Source: Fontisphaera persica
GTDB lineage: Bacteria; Verrucomicrobiota; Verrucomicrobiia; Limisphaerales; Fontisphaeraceae
Direction of reading: 5' to 3'
DNA length: 64,000 nt
NCBI RefSeq assembly: GCF_024832785.1
Contig: NZ_CP116615.1
Coordinates: forward strand, 1,240,001 to 1,304,000
Each line of letters starts with the position of its first letter. Position 1 is the stretch's first letter. The translations under genes were made by a program, and so were the position numbers. Below the pieces are notes generated by a model. The model was not told the origin of the DNA. It saw nothing but the letters and a program-made list of their open reading frames with translations, and did not search any database. Shown here in pieces: positions 37,271 to 46,010 of this stretch.

Positions 37271-37292
37271 AGGCCGGCCTGGGACAAAAGGT

Positions 37293-37688
37293 TTAACGCT
37301 TTTGCTGCCGATTCGCTTTTCTTTCAGCCTGGGCCTCGTTGCGGGCCTTCTCCCACTTGGCGTATTGCTCGGGGGTCAGGATTTCCTTGAGCTTGTCTGC
37401 CAGTCCCTGTTGAACCTCGCGCAGTTTTGCGGCTTTTTCCACCTTGCCCAAAGAGGCATCCTGGCGGATTCCCTTCAGTTTATCTTTTTGTTCCTGCAGT
37501 ACGGTTTTGAGCTTGGCCTTCTGCTCCGTCGTCAAATCCAATTCGACGCCCAATTCCTTGAGTTTTTGGGCGGCTTTGGGACGTGCAGCCGCCTCTGCGG
37601 GTTTATCTGCGGCTTGCGCTGGTGCGGCTGCCATCAACCCGAAGGCCAGGCCAGCACCTAGACACCATATCCAATGCTTTTTCATCAT
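37293..37688 (-). CDS. Periplasmic LTxxQ (Spy/CpxP-like) protein
   Basis: A 131-residue exported protein. The signal peptide (MMKKHWIWCLGAGLAFGLMA, cleavage after AQA) is followed by a highly charged helical region with two LTxxQ motifs, LTTEQ and LTPEQ, spaced about 50 residues apart. This spacing and composition match Spy/CpxP-type periplasmic chaperones and heavy-metal sensor relatives. It is monocistronic, with a strong terminator just downstream. It probably serves in envelope stress, but no stress-response regulator is adjacent. Confidence 0.75.
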   Translation of the reverse strand: MMKKHWIWCLGAGLAFGLMAAAPAQAADKPAEAAARPKAAQKLKELGVELDLTTEQKAKLKTVLQEQKDKLKGIRQDASLGKVEKAAKLREVQQGLADKLKEILTPEQYAKWEKARNEAQAERKANRQQKR

Positions 37689-38046
37689 GGTTCACCTCAT
37701 CATTCGTCTCTTGCTATGGCCTGCTCCTCGCTCACCACGAGCGGGATGGCCCTTCAATTCTCTTGACGATGAGCGGCCAGCCAGTGTTACCAGATTTTAC
37801 CGCCTCTCAATCAAACATGGCGCTTCCCTCAGCGCGGCCAGCGGTTAGGCGTCAAGAAAAAGGGCGTCAACAGCCAGAAGCCCCATTATGCCGGCCCCAT
37901 ATGATTTAGGAGTGTCTCAGGGGCAACCGAGGAACTTGGTACCCCACGAAACCCATGGTTAAGAAACGGCGCCGATTTTGTCCATTTCTGCTATTTACAG
38001 AATGAAAGATTGTTTTATAGTCGCCCCTCGTTTGTTTTTAACGATT
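37689..38046. other. Divergent intergenic region between the LTxxQ gene and asd
   Basis: This 358-bp stretch separates two divergent genes and should contain both promoters. A good plus-strand promoter candidate for asd lies at 37994-38021. No small gene or RNA was recognised in the remainder. Confidence 0.6.
37994..38021 (+). promoter_or_regulatory. Candidate sigma-70-type promoter of asd
   Basis: TTTACA (37994-37999), a 16-bp spacer and TATAGT (38016-38021) lie 25 bp before the asd ATG. Confidence 0.5.
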
Positions 38047-39054
38047 ATGCGCAATAATCTACATGTTGCCGTGGTCGGCGCGACGGGTGCCGTCGGCGTC
38101 GAGATGGTGAAAACTTTGGAACGCCGCAATTTTCCAGTGGCCAGGCTGACGCTGCTGGCCTCGGCCCGTTCCGTGGGCAAAAAGTTGAAATACCGCGGCG
38201 AAGAGGTGCCGGTAACCGAACTGAAGCGGGATTCCTTCAAAGGGGTGGATATTGCGTTGTTCAGCGCCGGCAGCAGCATCTCGAAGGAATTTGCGCCGCT
38301 GGCTGCTGCGGATGGCTGTGTGGTGGTGGACAACTCGAGCTGCTTCCGCATGGATGATCAGGTCCCGCTGGTGGTGCCGGAAATCAATGCCGCCGACGTC
38401 AAGTGGCACAAGGGCATCATTGCCAACCCCAATTGCACCACGGCCATCACGTTGATGGCCTTGTATCCGCTGCATGCGGCGTTTGGGTGCACCCGCATCT
38501 TTGCCTCCAGTTACCAGGCGGTCTCCGGCACTGGCGCGAAGGCCATCGAAGAACTCCGCCGGCAGATAAATCAAATTGTCCGCGGCGAGCCGGTCACCAA
38601 AGAAGTTTATCCTCATCAAATTGCCTTCAATGTGCTGCCCCATGTGGACTCCTTCCTGGCCAATGGCTACACCAAGGAGGAAATGAAGATGCAGAATGAG
38701 GGCCGGAAAATCATGCATCACCCCGCTTTCCGCGCCAGTGTGACCTGTGTGCGCGTGCCGGTGTATCGGGCCCATTCCGTGGCCGTCAGCGCGGAATTTG
38801 AGAAGCCGGTCACGGTGGCGGCAGCGCGCGAAGTGCTGCTCAAGGCGCCCGGCCTGGATGTGGTGGATGATCCCGAAAACAAGAAATACCCCATGCCGTT
38901 GTTCACCGCCGAGAAGGATAATTGCGAAGTGGGCCGTCTGCGTCAGGACTGCGCTCTGGACAACGGCCTCTGCTTCTGGGTCTCCGGTGACCAACTGTTG
39001 AAAGGCGCCGCCTTGAACGCAGTGCAGATTGCCGAGGAGTTGCTGAAGCTCTAG
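38047..39054 (+). CDS. asd: Aspartate-semialdehyde dehydrogenase
   Basis: Reduces aspartyl phosphate to aspartate semialdehyde, the branch point for lysine, methionine, threonine and cell-wall diaminopimelate. The 335-residue protein has the nucleotide-binding start VAVVGATGAVGVEMV, the catalytic cysteine in NPNCTT and the His region RVPVYRAHSVAVS. The frame is open from 37978, but the ATG at 38047 starts immediately before the Rossmann strand and lies after the candidate promoter. A strong hairpin terminator follows 33 bp after the stop, so the gene is probably monocistronic. Confidence 0.95.
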   Translation: MRNNLHVAVVGATGAVGVEMVKTLERRNFPVARLTLLASARSVGKKLKYRGEEVPVTELKRDSFKGVDIALFSAGSSISKEFAPLAAADGCVVVDNSSCFRMDDQVPLVVPEINAADVKWHKGIIANPNCTTAITLMALYPLHAAFGCTRIFASSYQAVSGTGAKAIEELRRQINQIVRGEPVTKEVYPHQIAFNVLPHVDSFLANGYTKEEMKMQNEGRKIMHHPAFRASVTCVRVPVYRAHSVAVSAEFEKPVTVAAAREVLLKAPGLDVVDDPENKKYPMPLFTAEKDNCEVGRLRQDCALDNGLCFWVSGDQLLKGAALNAVQIAEELLKL

Positions 39055-39086
39055 AACCAGGCTTGGGTAGCGATTGATATTGCTCC

Positions 39087-39124
39087 AACCGGCGGAAGCG
39101 CAAACTTCCGCCGGTTCATATTTT
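39087..39124 (+). terminator. Rho-independent terminator after asd
   Basis: A perfect 12-bp stem, AACCGGCGGAAG (39087-39098) with CTTCCGCCGGTT (39105-39116), has a six-base loop and is followed by CATATTTT. Confidence 0.8.
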
Positions 39125-39250
39125 AGCGCTTTCCGGCGGTAACATTGGTTAACCTTCATTTTCATGACCTGGCTCAAAGCAAGGGCGGTCTGGTCCTGCT
39201 AACTTTCCAGGCTAACAAACGCGGCATGACGAAACGCGACATCATAAGTA

Positions 39251-39279
39251 TTCAAAAAGAATTAAACTAATTATATAAG
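39251..39279 (+). promoter_or_regulatory. Candidate promoter of the nuo operon
   Basis: TTCAAA (39251-39256), a 17-bp AT-rich spacer and TATAAG (39274-39279) lie 66 bp before the nuoA ATG. Confidence 0.4.
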
Positions 39280-39345
39280 TATATCTGGTGATAGAAATTA
39301 GTTGAATAAAAAGAAAACTGATGGATATTTTCTGGGACGGGCATT

Positions 39346-39750
39346 ATGGGAAAAACTTATTATCTCGACCTGGTGTACCTGGCGGCCTTCGCCTTCGGGG
39401 GGCTGTTGTTTGCCCTGGCGCCAGTCATCCTGGGGAAACTGCTTTCCGCCCGCCACACCCGTCAATCGGCAAATAAGACCGGCCAGTTTGTCGAGTGCGG
39501 CATGGACCCCATTGGCGACGCCTGGATTCGGTACAGCGCCGTTTACTATTTATATGCCTTGATTTTTGTCGCCTTCGCCGTGGACGTGTTGTTTCTCATT
39601 CCCGTCGCCCTGGTCTATGACCGGGAATTCGCGTGGCGGGACCTGGTGGAGGTGTTGATTTTTGTGGGCATCTTGTCGCTGGTCATTGTGTATGCTTGGA
39701 AGAAAGGAATCTTCGAATGGACTCGGAAGTCCAATGTTCCCAAATCGTGA
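39346..39750 (+). CDS. nuoA: NADH-quinone oxidoreductase subunit A
   Basis: Membrane subunit of respiratory complex I at the junction of the membrane and peripheral arms. The 134-residue protein has three hydrophobic segments, with the conserved loop [17 protein letters not shown] between the first and second, whose Cys marks the active/deactive-sensitive loop in the family. It is the first gene of the nuo operon, and its 3' end overlaps nuoB by 34 bases. An AT-rich promoter-like region precedes it. Confidence 0.94.
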   Translation: MGKTYYLDLVYLAAFAFGGLLFALAPVILGKLLSARHTRQSANKTGQFVECGMDPIGDAWIRYSAVYYLYALIFVAFAVDVLFLIPVALVYDREFAWRDLVEVLIFVGILSLVIVYAWKKGIFEWTRKSNVPKS

Positions 39751-40232
39751 AGTTTGCGCGGCTGGAGGATTTGCTGGCCTTGGGCCGCGCTAACTCCTTG
39801 TGGCCGTTGACCTTCGGCCTGGCCTGTTGCGCCATCGAGATGATGGCCGCAGGCGCGTCCCGATTTGATTTGGCACGATTTGGCGCCGAGGTGTTCCGAC
39901 CATCGCCACGGCAGGCGGATGTGATGATTGTCGCGGGCACCATTACCAAAAAAATGGCGCCGGCGGTAAAAACGCTCTATGACCAGATGCCGGAGCCTAA
40001 ATGGGTGATTGCGATGGGGAACTGTGCAATCTCTGGCGGGCCTTTTGTGTATCCCGGTCAATATTCCGTGGTGGAGGGGGTGGACAAGCTGTTTCCGGTG
40101 GATGTGTACATCCCCGGCTGCCCTCCTCGGCCGGAGGCTTTGATTGAAGGGATATTGGCCTTGGAGAAGAAACTTACTGGCAAACGGCGGTGGCCGGAAG
40201 TCAAACCGCCACCAGCCTCAGAGCCAGCATAA
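39717..40232 (+). CDS. nuoB: NADH-quinone oxidoreductase subunit B
   Basis: Carries the terminal iron-sulfur cluster N2, which passes electrons to quinone. In the 171-residue protein the four ligand cysteines are visible: the tandem pair Cys37-Cys38 in [10 protein letters not shown], Cys103 in GNCAISGG and Cys135 in PGCPPRPEA. The frame is open to 39633, but the Met at 39717 gives the normal NuoB N-terminus. The 34-base overlap with nuoA suggests coupled translation. Confidence 0.95.
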   Translation: MDSEVQCSQIVKFARLEDLLALGRANSLWPLTFGLACCAIEMMAAGASRFDLARFGAEVFRPSPRQADVMIVAGTITKKMAPAVKTLYDQMPEPKWVIAMGNCAISGGPFVYPGQYSVVEGVDKLFPVDVYIPGCPPRPEALIEGILALEKKLTGKRRWPEVKPPPASEPA

Positions 40233-40246
40233 CCTACTGTCTTATC

Positions 40247-40726
40247 ATGAATATAAATAATACTAATACACAGCCAAAGGTGGCACCCCCCCTGCCGGCC
40301 GCTGAGCATCCTTTGGCTCATCTGGCCCTTCCGCTCGAGCGAGTGGACTATGCTCGCCGCGGTGTGCACTTTGAAGGCCATGTGGAGCCGGCCCAGGTGG
40401 TGCTGGCGGCGGCGTTGATGGAACAGGAGGGATTTGCTTTGGATGCCGTGACCGGGGTGGATTGGCCGCAGGACAATCAGATGGAGATTGTCTATGATTA
40501 TTTCCATCCCGCCTTGGGATGGCGGGTGGCCATTCGCACACGGGTGCGGCGTGATTTGCCGGAGGTGCCCAGCATCTCCCATGTTTATCCCGGCGCGAAC
40601 TGGCATGAGCGGGAAGCGTGGGAGTTTTTTGGCATCCATTTTTCCGGGCATCCGAATTTGGCGCCACTGTTGTTGCCCGATGACGCCGATTACCACCCCT
40701 TGCGGAAAGATTTTGCGGCTGCATGA
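40247..40726 (+). CDS. nuoC: NADH-quinone oxidoreductase subunit C
   Basis: Peripheral-arm subunit of complex I without cofactors, 159 residues. The family signature appears as SISHVYPGANWHEREAWEFF followed by GIHFSGHPNLAPLLLPDD and the terminal HPLRKDF. It is separate from nuoD, unlike the fused NuoCD of enterobacteria. The N-terminal 20 residues are low-complexity. The ATG at 40247 lies 14 bp after the nuoB stop. The nuoC stop overlaps nuoD as ATGA. Confidence 0.92.
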   Translation: MNINNTNTQPKVAPPLPAAEHPLAHLALPLERVDYARRGVHFEGHVEPAQVVLAAALMEQEGFALDAVTGVDWPQDNQMEIVYDYFHPALGWRVAIRTRVRRDLPEVPSISHVYPGANWHEREAWEFFGIHFSGHPNLAPLLLPDDADYHPLRKDFAAA

Positions 40727-41856
40727 CGCCTGCCGAGGCCATCGAAGCCGCCCGCCGGGCTGGCAATGAGACTTTCATCCTAAACTTGGGGCCGCAGCAT
40801 CCGGCGACCCATGGGGTGTTGCGCATCAAGTTAACGATGGATGGCGAGTACATCCTGCGCGCCGAGCCGGTGGCAGGATACATCCATCGCATGCACGAAA
40901 AGATGGGGGAAAACCGGACATGGGCCCAATACCTGCCCAACACAGGCCGGATTGATTATTTGTCCGCCATGACCTACACCCACGCCTACGTGGCGGCGGT
41001 GGAGCGGGCGGCGGGCATTGAGGTGCCGCGTCGCGCGGAATTTATCCGGGTGATTACTTCGGAATTAAATCGCATCTCCAGTCATTTGGTTTGGTTTGGG
41101 GCCTTTCTGTTGGACCTCGGCGGATTCACGCCGCTGCTGTATGCCTTCGATGACCGGGAGAAGATTCTCGACATGCTGGAAGGCATTACCGGCTCACGGC
41201 TGACGTATTGCTATTACCGGTTTGGCGGAGTGTGCAATGATGTGGATGATGCATTTCTGAGTGCGGCGCGTGATTTTGTGCCCTACATGCGTGAACGGTT
41301 GAAGATGTACGACACCCTCGTGACCGAGAATCTCATCCTGCGCAAACGGCTGGAAGGCATAGGGCCCATCAGCAAAAAAATGTGCTGCAAATATGGCGCG
41401 ACCGGCCCGGTAATGCGTGGCTCCGGCATGGCCTATGATGTGCGTCGCATGGAGCCTTATTCAGTTTATTCCGAGTTGGAATTTGACATTCCCCATTATC
41501 CCGAAGGGGATTGCATGGCGCGCTACCGTGTTCGCATGGAGGAGATGGCGCAGAGTTTGCGGATTATTGAACAGGCGGTGGCCATGATTCCCGCAGGCCC
41601 CTTTCAAACCCCGGGGGTGCCCCGCGCCCTGAAACCGCCAGCGGGCGATTACTGCTTTGCGGTGGAAGCTGCGCGTGGGCGTTTGCTGGTCCGCGTGGTC
41701 AGTGATGGCAAGGAAATGCCCTATCGGGTGCGCTGGCGCACACCTTCTTTTTGCAACATCACCCTGTTTGAAGAAGCCAGCCGGGGCATGATGCTGGCGG
41801 ATGCCCTGGCTCTGCTTGGCAGTTTGGACCTCGTCATCCCTGACATTGACCGCTAA
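40723..41856 (+). CDS. nuoD: NADH-quinone oxidoreductase subunit D
   Basis: The 49-kDa-type subunit lining the quinone cavity, 377 residues. Family motifs include LGPQHPATHGVLR near residue 20, HRMHEKMGENRTWAQYLPN and the ERLKMYDTLVTEN region. The C-terminal IPDIDR matches the invariant end of the family. The start codon overlaps nuoC (ATGA at 40723-40726). In most bacteria nuoE, F and G follow here, but this operon passes directly to nuoH 3 bp later. Confidence 0.95.
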   Translation: MTPAEAIEAARRAGNETFILNLGPQHPATHGVLRIKLTMDGEYILRAEPVAGYIHRMHEKMGENRTWAQYLPNTGRIDYLSAMTYTHAYVAAVERAAGIEVPRRAEFIRVITSELNRISSHLVWFGAFLLDLGGFTPLLYAFDDREKILDMLEGITGSRLTYCYYRFGGVCNDVDDAFLSAARDFVPYMRERLKMYDTLVTENLILRKRLEGIGPISKKMCCKYGATGPVMRGSGMAYDVRRMEPYSVYSELEFDIPHYPEGDCMARYRVRMEEMAQSLRIIEQAVAMIPAGPFQTPGVPRALKPPAGDYCFAVEAARGRLLVRVVSDGKEMPYRVRWRTPSFCNITLFEEASRGMMLADALALLGSLDLVIPDIDR

Positions 41857-41859
41857 GCG

Positions 41860-42849
41860 ATGAACCTGCCGGAACCCATACGACTGTTGGCCTGGCTCTT
41901 CGGCCTGATGGCTTTTGTGGGGCTGAATGCGGCTTATCTGGTGTGGGCGGAGCGCAAAGGCTCCGGGCGTTTCCAGCGCCGTCTCGGGCCAACGGAGGTG
42001 GGATTCGCCGGCCTGTTGCAGCCGATTGCGGACAGCATCAAACTCCTGACCAAACAGTTGCTGGTGCCGCCCACAGTGGATGGGGTTTTATTTCGCACGG
42101 CGCCCCTGCTGGTGATTATTCCCGCCATGATTAGTCTGGCGGTTATTCCCTTCAGTGATTCCTTGGTCGCCCGCAACATTCACCTGGGCATGTTGGTGGT
42201 GTTCGCCTTTGGTTCCATCCATGTGCTGGCGGTGATGCTGGCCGGGTGGGCCTCGCGCAACAAATACGCCATTATTTCAGCGGCACGGGTGGTTTCACAA
42301 AACGTGGCCTACGAAATTCCCATGCTGCTGGTGGTCATCACGCTGCTCATGAGCACGGGCACCACCAACCTGATGGAAATCGTGCAACAACAGGCCGGAC
42401 CGTTCTGGAAGTGGAACATCTTTCGCCTGGACCATAACCCGCTCGCGCCGGTGACCTTTCTGGTGTTTTACATCTGCATGCTGGCGGAAACCAACCGTGC
42501 TCCGTTCGACATGGCTGAAGCGGAAAGTGAACTGGTGGCCGGCGCCATCACCGAGTATTCCGGCATGGGATTCGGGGTATTCTTCATCGGCGAATATGCC
42601 AACGTGCTCGTGGGCTGCGCTCTGGCCACGCTGTTGTTTCTGGGCGGCTGGCAAAGTCCCATCGGCATCCTGCCCGGGGTGTTCTGGTTTTTGCTGAAGA
42701 TGTACCTTTTGATTTTTGCAGTGATGTGGGTGCGTTGGACCTTTCCCCGTACCCAATTTTACACCTTGTTGAATCTTTCGTGGAAGGTGTTAATCCCCAT
42801 CTCGCTGGGGACGCTGGTGCTGACGGCCGTTGTGTTGAAGTTGTTCTGA
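41860..42849 (+). CDS. nuoH: NADH-quinone oxidoreductase subunit H
   Basis: Membrane subunit forming the quinone entry site, 329 residues with about eight hydrophobic segments. Signature loops are ERKGSGRFQRRLGPTEVGF near 30 and AETNRAPFDMAEAESELVAG near 210, both conserved in the family and linked to quinone binding and proton coupling. It starts 3 bp after nuoD and ends 6 bp before nuoI. Confidence 0.95.
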   Translation: MNLPEPIRLLAWLFGLMAFVGLNAAYLVWAERKGSGRFQRRLGPTEVGFAGLLQPIADSIKLLTKQLLVPPTVDGVLFRTAPLLVIIPAMISLAVIPFSDSLVARNIHLGMLVVFAFGSIHVLAVMLAGWASRNKYAIISAARVVSQNVAYEIPMLLVVITLLMSTGTTNLMEIVQQQAGPFWKWNIFRLDHNPLAPVTFLVFYICMLAETNRAPFDMAEAESELVAGAITEYSGMGFGVFFIGEYANVLVGCALATLLFLGGWQSPIGILPGVFWFLLKMYLLIFAVMWVRWTFPRTQFYTLLNLSWKVLIPISLGTLVLTAVVLKLF

Positions 42850-42855
42850 TTATTC

Positions 42856-43401
42856 ATGAAAAGTGCCCGAGATTTCTGGAAGGGATGCCTGAGCCTGTGG
42901 GCAGGCCTGCAGGTGACATTGCGGGAGTTTTTCAAACCGCCGGTCACCGAACAGTATCCCTATGAAGCGCCTCATATTCCCCCGCGTTTTCGCGGTCATA
43001 TTGAACTGGTACGGGACCCCAAGACGGGCGAGGTAATTTGCTTCGCCTGCAAGGCATGTGAAAAGGCCTGTCCCAGCGATTGCATCCTGGTCGAGGGCGA
43101 GAAAAAACCGGGCGCCAAACGCAAATCGGTCACTGTATTCAAGCTGGACTTTACCAAGTGCAGTCTGTGCGGTTCCTGCATTGAAGCCTGCAAAAGCGGG
43201 GCCATTCGTTTTTCCAAGGACTACAACCTTGCTGGTTTTTCCAAGGAAGAATTCATCATGGACCTTTTCAAGCGGTTGGAAGAGGAGGCCCGTCGGCAAC
43301 CCCCGCCTGAGCCAGTCGCGGCACCCGGCAGCGAAACGGGGGAAGCCCCCAAGCGAACGCCAGATGTGGTGGTGGTAACCGTGGAAGGGCAGGGGAGGTA
43401 A
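42856..43401 (+). CDS. nuoI: NADH-quinone oxidoreductase subunit I
   Basis: Binds the two tetranuclear clusters N6a and N6b. In the 181-residue protein the two ligand sets are Cys62, 65, 68 and 72 (CFACKACEKACP) and Cys102, 105, 108 and 112 (CSLCGSCIEACK). The Pro that usually follows the last Cys is kept in the first set and is Lys in the second. A Pro/Glu-rich tail of about 45 residues after the ferredoxin core is longer than usual. The stop TAA shares its last base with the nuoJ start (TAATG). Confidence 0.94.
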   Translation: MKSARDFWKGCLSLWAGLQVTLREFFKPPVTEQYPYEAPHIPPRFRGHIELVRDPKTGEVICFACKACEKACPSDCILVEGEKKPGAKRKSVTVFKLDFTKCSLCGSCIEACKSGAIRFSKDYNLAGFSKEEFIMDLFKRLEEEARRQPPPEPVAAPGSETGEAPKRTPDVVVVTVEGQGR

Positions 43402-43952
43402 TGACCATGCTGGGCATTCTGGGAGTGGACGCGGCCGGTGCCAGCATCACGGCCTTGTTTTGGTTTTTTGTGGCGCTGACTGCTGGTGGAGCATTGATTG
43501 CTGTACTGACGACACGTGTTATTCGCAGTGTTTGCGGGCTGGCCATTTGCTGCCTGGGGCTGGCGGGAATGTACTACTACTTGCACAGTCCGTTTCTCGC
43601 CTTGATGGAGGTGCTGATTTATATCGGGGCCGTTTGCGTGACCATAGTTTTTGCCATCATGCTGGCGGAGCCGGACGAGCCGCCGCCGGCGCCACGCACC
43701 CGGGCCACGTGGGCATGGGCAATCATCATGTTGGTTCCCGCCTTCGGGATTTTCCTGCTGCTGAGTCATCTTAGCCTTGCCGGGCCCTGGCCGGCGGAGC
43801 CGGTCATGCGGGGGGATGATTCCCTCAAGGCCGTGGGGATTTCCCTCCTGACCACTTATTGCCTGGCATTTGAGTTGATTTCGCTCGTGCTCCTGGCGGC
43901 CATTCTGGGCGCGCTGGTGGTGGCACGGGAAGGTCGGACAAGAGAACATTGA
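43401..43952 (+). CDS. nuoJ: NADH-quinone oxidoreductase subunit J
   Basis: Membrane subunit of complex I, 183 residues with five hydrophobic segments. The third contains the family-typical EVLIYIGAVCVTIVFAIML, the helix with the pi-bulge implicated in coupling. A short loop rich in Pro and Arg (PDEPPPAPRTR) follows. The start overlaps the nuoI stop by one base. A Met at 43407 is an alternative start. Confidence 0.92.
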   Translation: MTMLGILGVDAAGASITALFWFFVALTAGGALIAVLTTRVIRSVCGLAICCLGLAGMYYYLHSPFLALMEVLIYIGAVCVTIVFAIMLAEPDEPPPAPRTRATWAWAIIMLVPAFGIFLLLSHLSLAGPWPAEPVMRGDDSLKAVGISLLTTYCLAFELISLVLLAAILGALVVAREGRTREH

Positions 43953-43953
43953 C

Positions 43954-44271
43954 ATGCCTATCTATCAACAATCTGAAATTTATCTGGTGCTGGCCGCCTT
44001 TCTGCTTGCGGCGGGCATTTTCGGACTTCTTCGCCGCCGCACGCTGGTGGGCATGCTCATCTCAGGCGAGTTGATTTTCTCGGCGGCCGCGCTGAATTTT
44101 GTGGCATTAAATCATTTTCATGCCCCTCAACCGGCCCATGGGCAAATCTTTGTCCTGTTCATCATGGGGCTGGCGGCGGCGGAAGTATCCATCGCCCTAA
44201 GCATCATCATCGCGGTCTATCGTAATTACCGTTCGATTCAAACCCGCGATCTCACGGATTTGAAGGGATAA
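43954..44271 (+). CDS. nuoK: NADH-quinone oxidoreductase subunit K
   Basis: Three-helix membrane subunit of 105 residues, the MrpC/NuoK fold. Helix 2 carries the conserved Glu in LVGMLISGELIFSAAALNF, and helix 3 the second conserved Glu in GLAAAEVSIALSIIIAV, both part of the proton path. It lies 1 bp after nuoJ and 6 bp before the first antiporter-like gene. Confidence 0.94.
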   Translation: MPIYQQSEIYLVLAAFLLAAGIFGLLRRRTLVGMLISGELIFSAAALNFVALNHFHAPQPAHGQIFVLFIMGLAAAEVSIALSIIIAVYRNYRSIQTRDLTDLKG

Positions 44272-44277
44272 TCGTTC

Positions 44278-45753
44278 ATGGAAAGCGCCCACGATATCCG
44301 CCTCTTGTTGGCGTTGCTGGCCCCGTTGCTGGGAGCGGGGCTGGTTTTGCTCAACCGCCGGCATCCCAACCGGCGCGAGGCCAGTTCGCTCGTGGCCGCC
44401 GTTGCGTTGTTGGCCATCACGCTTTCTCTCCTGCCGGAAATTCGGTCAGATCGCAAACTGGTTTATACCCTTTTTCCCTTGTTGCCCGGGCTGAGCATCA
44501 GCTTGCGCGCCGATGCGCTGTCCATGCTCTTCGCGGTGACGGCCTCTGCCTTGTGGGTAGTTACGGTATTTTACTCGGCCGGCTACATGCGAGGACTTCA
44601 TGAGCATGCCCAGACGCGCTTCAACGTCTGTTTCGCGCTGGCTTTGTTTGGCGCCATAGGTTGTGCCTTTGCGGACAATCTGCTGACCCTGTACCTGTTT
44701 TATGAAGTAATCAGCATTACGACTTACCCCTTGGTGGCCCATCACCAGGATGAGGAGGGATACACCGGGGGCAAGAAGTACCTCACTTACCTGACCTTGA
44801 CCGCCAAAGGTCTGGTGCTGCCCGCCATGGCGGCCATTTATGCCCTGACCGGCACGCTGGATTTTGCAGACAACATCCGGCCTGGTATTCTGCCTGCCGA
44901 TACTTCACAACTGGTCTTTACGTTATTGTATGTGGCCTGCCTGTTGGGCTTTGCCAAGAACGGCGTCATGCCTTTACACCATTGGCTGCCTGGCGCCATG
45001 GTGGCCCCCACGCCGGTGAGTGCACTGCTGCATGCGGTGGCCGTGGTGAAAGCGGGTGTTTTTAGCACTGTCCGTGTGATGTTGTACGTATTCGGCACTG
45101 ACGGAATGGAGGCTTTTGGCTTGGGGCTGCCTACCGCCTATTTCGTCGCTTTCACCATCATTGCTGCGTCCGTGATTGCGCTGAGTCAAGACAACCTCAA
45201 GTTGCGGCTGGCCTACTCCACGGTAAGCCAGTTGTCCTATGTGATTCTGGGCGTGGCGTTGTTAACCCCGGCAGCCATTGAGGGAGGACTGGTGCACATC
45301 GCCAATCACGCCTTTTCCAAAATCACCCTTTTCTTCTGTGCGGGCGCCATTTATGTGGCCACGCACAAGAAAAACATCTCGGAAATGGCCGGACTGGGGC
45401 GCGCCATGCCCGTGACGTTTGGCGCTTTTGCCATCGCCTCCCTCAGCATGATTGGCGCCCCGCCGGTGGCGGGCTTCATTACCAAGTGGAATCTGTTGCT
45501 GGGCGCATGGGATGCACGCTCGGTGTTAATCATTGGGGTGTTGCTGGCCAGCACCTTGTTAAACGCAGCCTATTTCGTGCCGGTAATCTATCAGGCCTTT
45601 TTCGGGGCACCCACTGGCGAAGCGAGCTTGGAACACCAAGGTGAGGCGCATCCGGCCATGGTGGTGCCACTGGCGATTACGGCGGTGATTTCCGTGGTCA
45701 TCGGCTGTTACCCGGATTTCTTCCTGCGCCTCACCCAGGAAATACTTCCATGA
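44278..45753 (+). CDS. MrpD/NuoM-like antiporter subunit (extra complex I pump)
   Basis: A 491-residue polytopic protein of the NuoL/M/N-MrpA/D family with about 14 hydrophobic segments. Key residues are visible: Glu in LFYEVISITTYPLVAH (TM5 type), Lys in FAKNGVMPLHHWLPGAM and Lys in VVKAGVF. It occupies the place of nuoL but lacks the C-terminal lateral helix of NuoL and is closest by motif to Mrp subunit D. With the three further antiporter-like genes downstream it makes four such subunits in one operon. Its stop overlaps the next gene as ATGA. Confidence 0.82.
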   Translation: MESAHDIRLLLALLAPLLGAGLVLLNRRHPNRREASSLVAAVALLAITLSLLPEIRSDRKLVYTLFPLLPGLSISLRADALSMLFAVTASALWVVTVFYSAGYMRGLHEHAQTRFNVCFALALFGAIGCAFADNLLTLYLFYEVISITTYPLVAHHQDEEGYTGGKKYLTYLTLTAKGLVLPAMAAIYALTGTLDFADNIRPGILPADTSQLVFTLLYVACLLGFAKNGVMPLHHWLPGAMVAPTPVSALLHAVAVVKAGVFSTVRVMLYVFGTDGMEAFGLGLPTAYFVAFTIIAASVIALSQDNLKLRLAYSTVSQLSYVILGVALLTPAAIEGGLVHIANHAFSKITLFFCAGAIYVATHKKNISEMAGLGRAMPVTFGAFAIASLSMIGAPPVAGFITKWNLLLGAWDARSVLIIGVLLASTLLNAAYFVPVIYQAFFGAPTGEASLEHQGEAHPAMVVPLAITAVISVVIGCYPDFFLRLTQEILP

Positions 45754-46010
45754 AACTGGTTCAAATCATTGAATGGCTGAGGGCGCGTTTGCGCTGGGTG
45801 GTCAAGGTTTGTCTGGCCATTTTGGCCGTCCTGGTGCTCCTGGACGCCGTGCCCGGCGTGGTGGATAAAAGCCACGCTCACACGCAAATAGAGCGGTGGC
45901 CGGGATTCTGGGCGATTTTTGGTGTGGTGGGGTGCGCGTTGCTCATCGTGGTGTCCAAGGCGTTTGGGAAATTGGGCATCATGCGAAAGGAGGATTACTA
46001 CGATGAGTGA
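45750..46010 (+). CDS. Small two-helix membrane protein within the nuo operon
   Basis: An 86-residue protein with two hydrophobic segments, VCLAILAVLVLLDAVPGVV (about 20-38) and FWAIFGVVGCALLIVVSKA (about 53-71), joined by a His/Asp-containing loop, and an acidic C-terminus (KEDYYDE). It overlaps both neighbours (ATGA upstream, 8 bases downstream), so it is certainly part of the operon. I do not recognise a characterised family. It may be an accessory subunit that fits the extra antiporter-like protein into the complex. Confidence 0.75.
   Translation: MKLVQIIEWLRARLRWVVKVCLAILAVLVLLDAVPGVVDKSHAHTQIERWPGFWAIFGVVGCALLIVVSKAFGKLGIMRKEDYYDE

Noticed and set aside
38059-39177. 372-codon minus-strand ORF across asd
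   Set aside because: It is antisense to asd with its clear catalytic motifs, and its composition follows the reverse frame. It also crosses the asd terminator hairpin.
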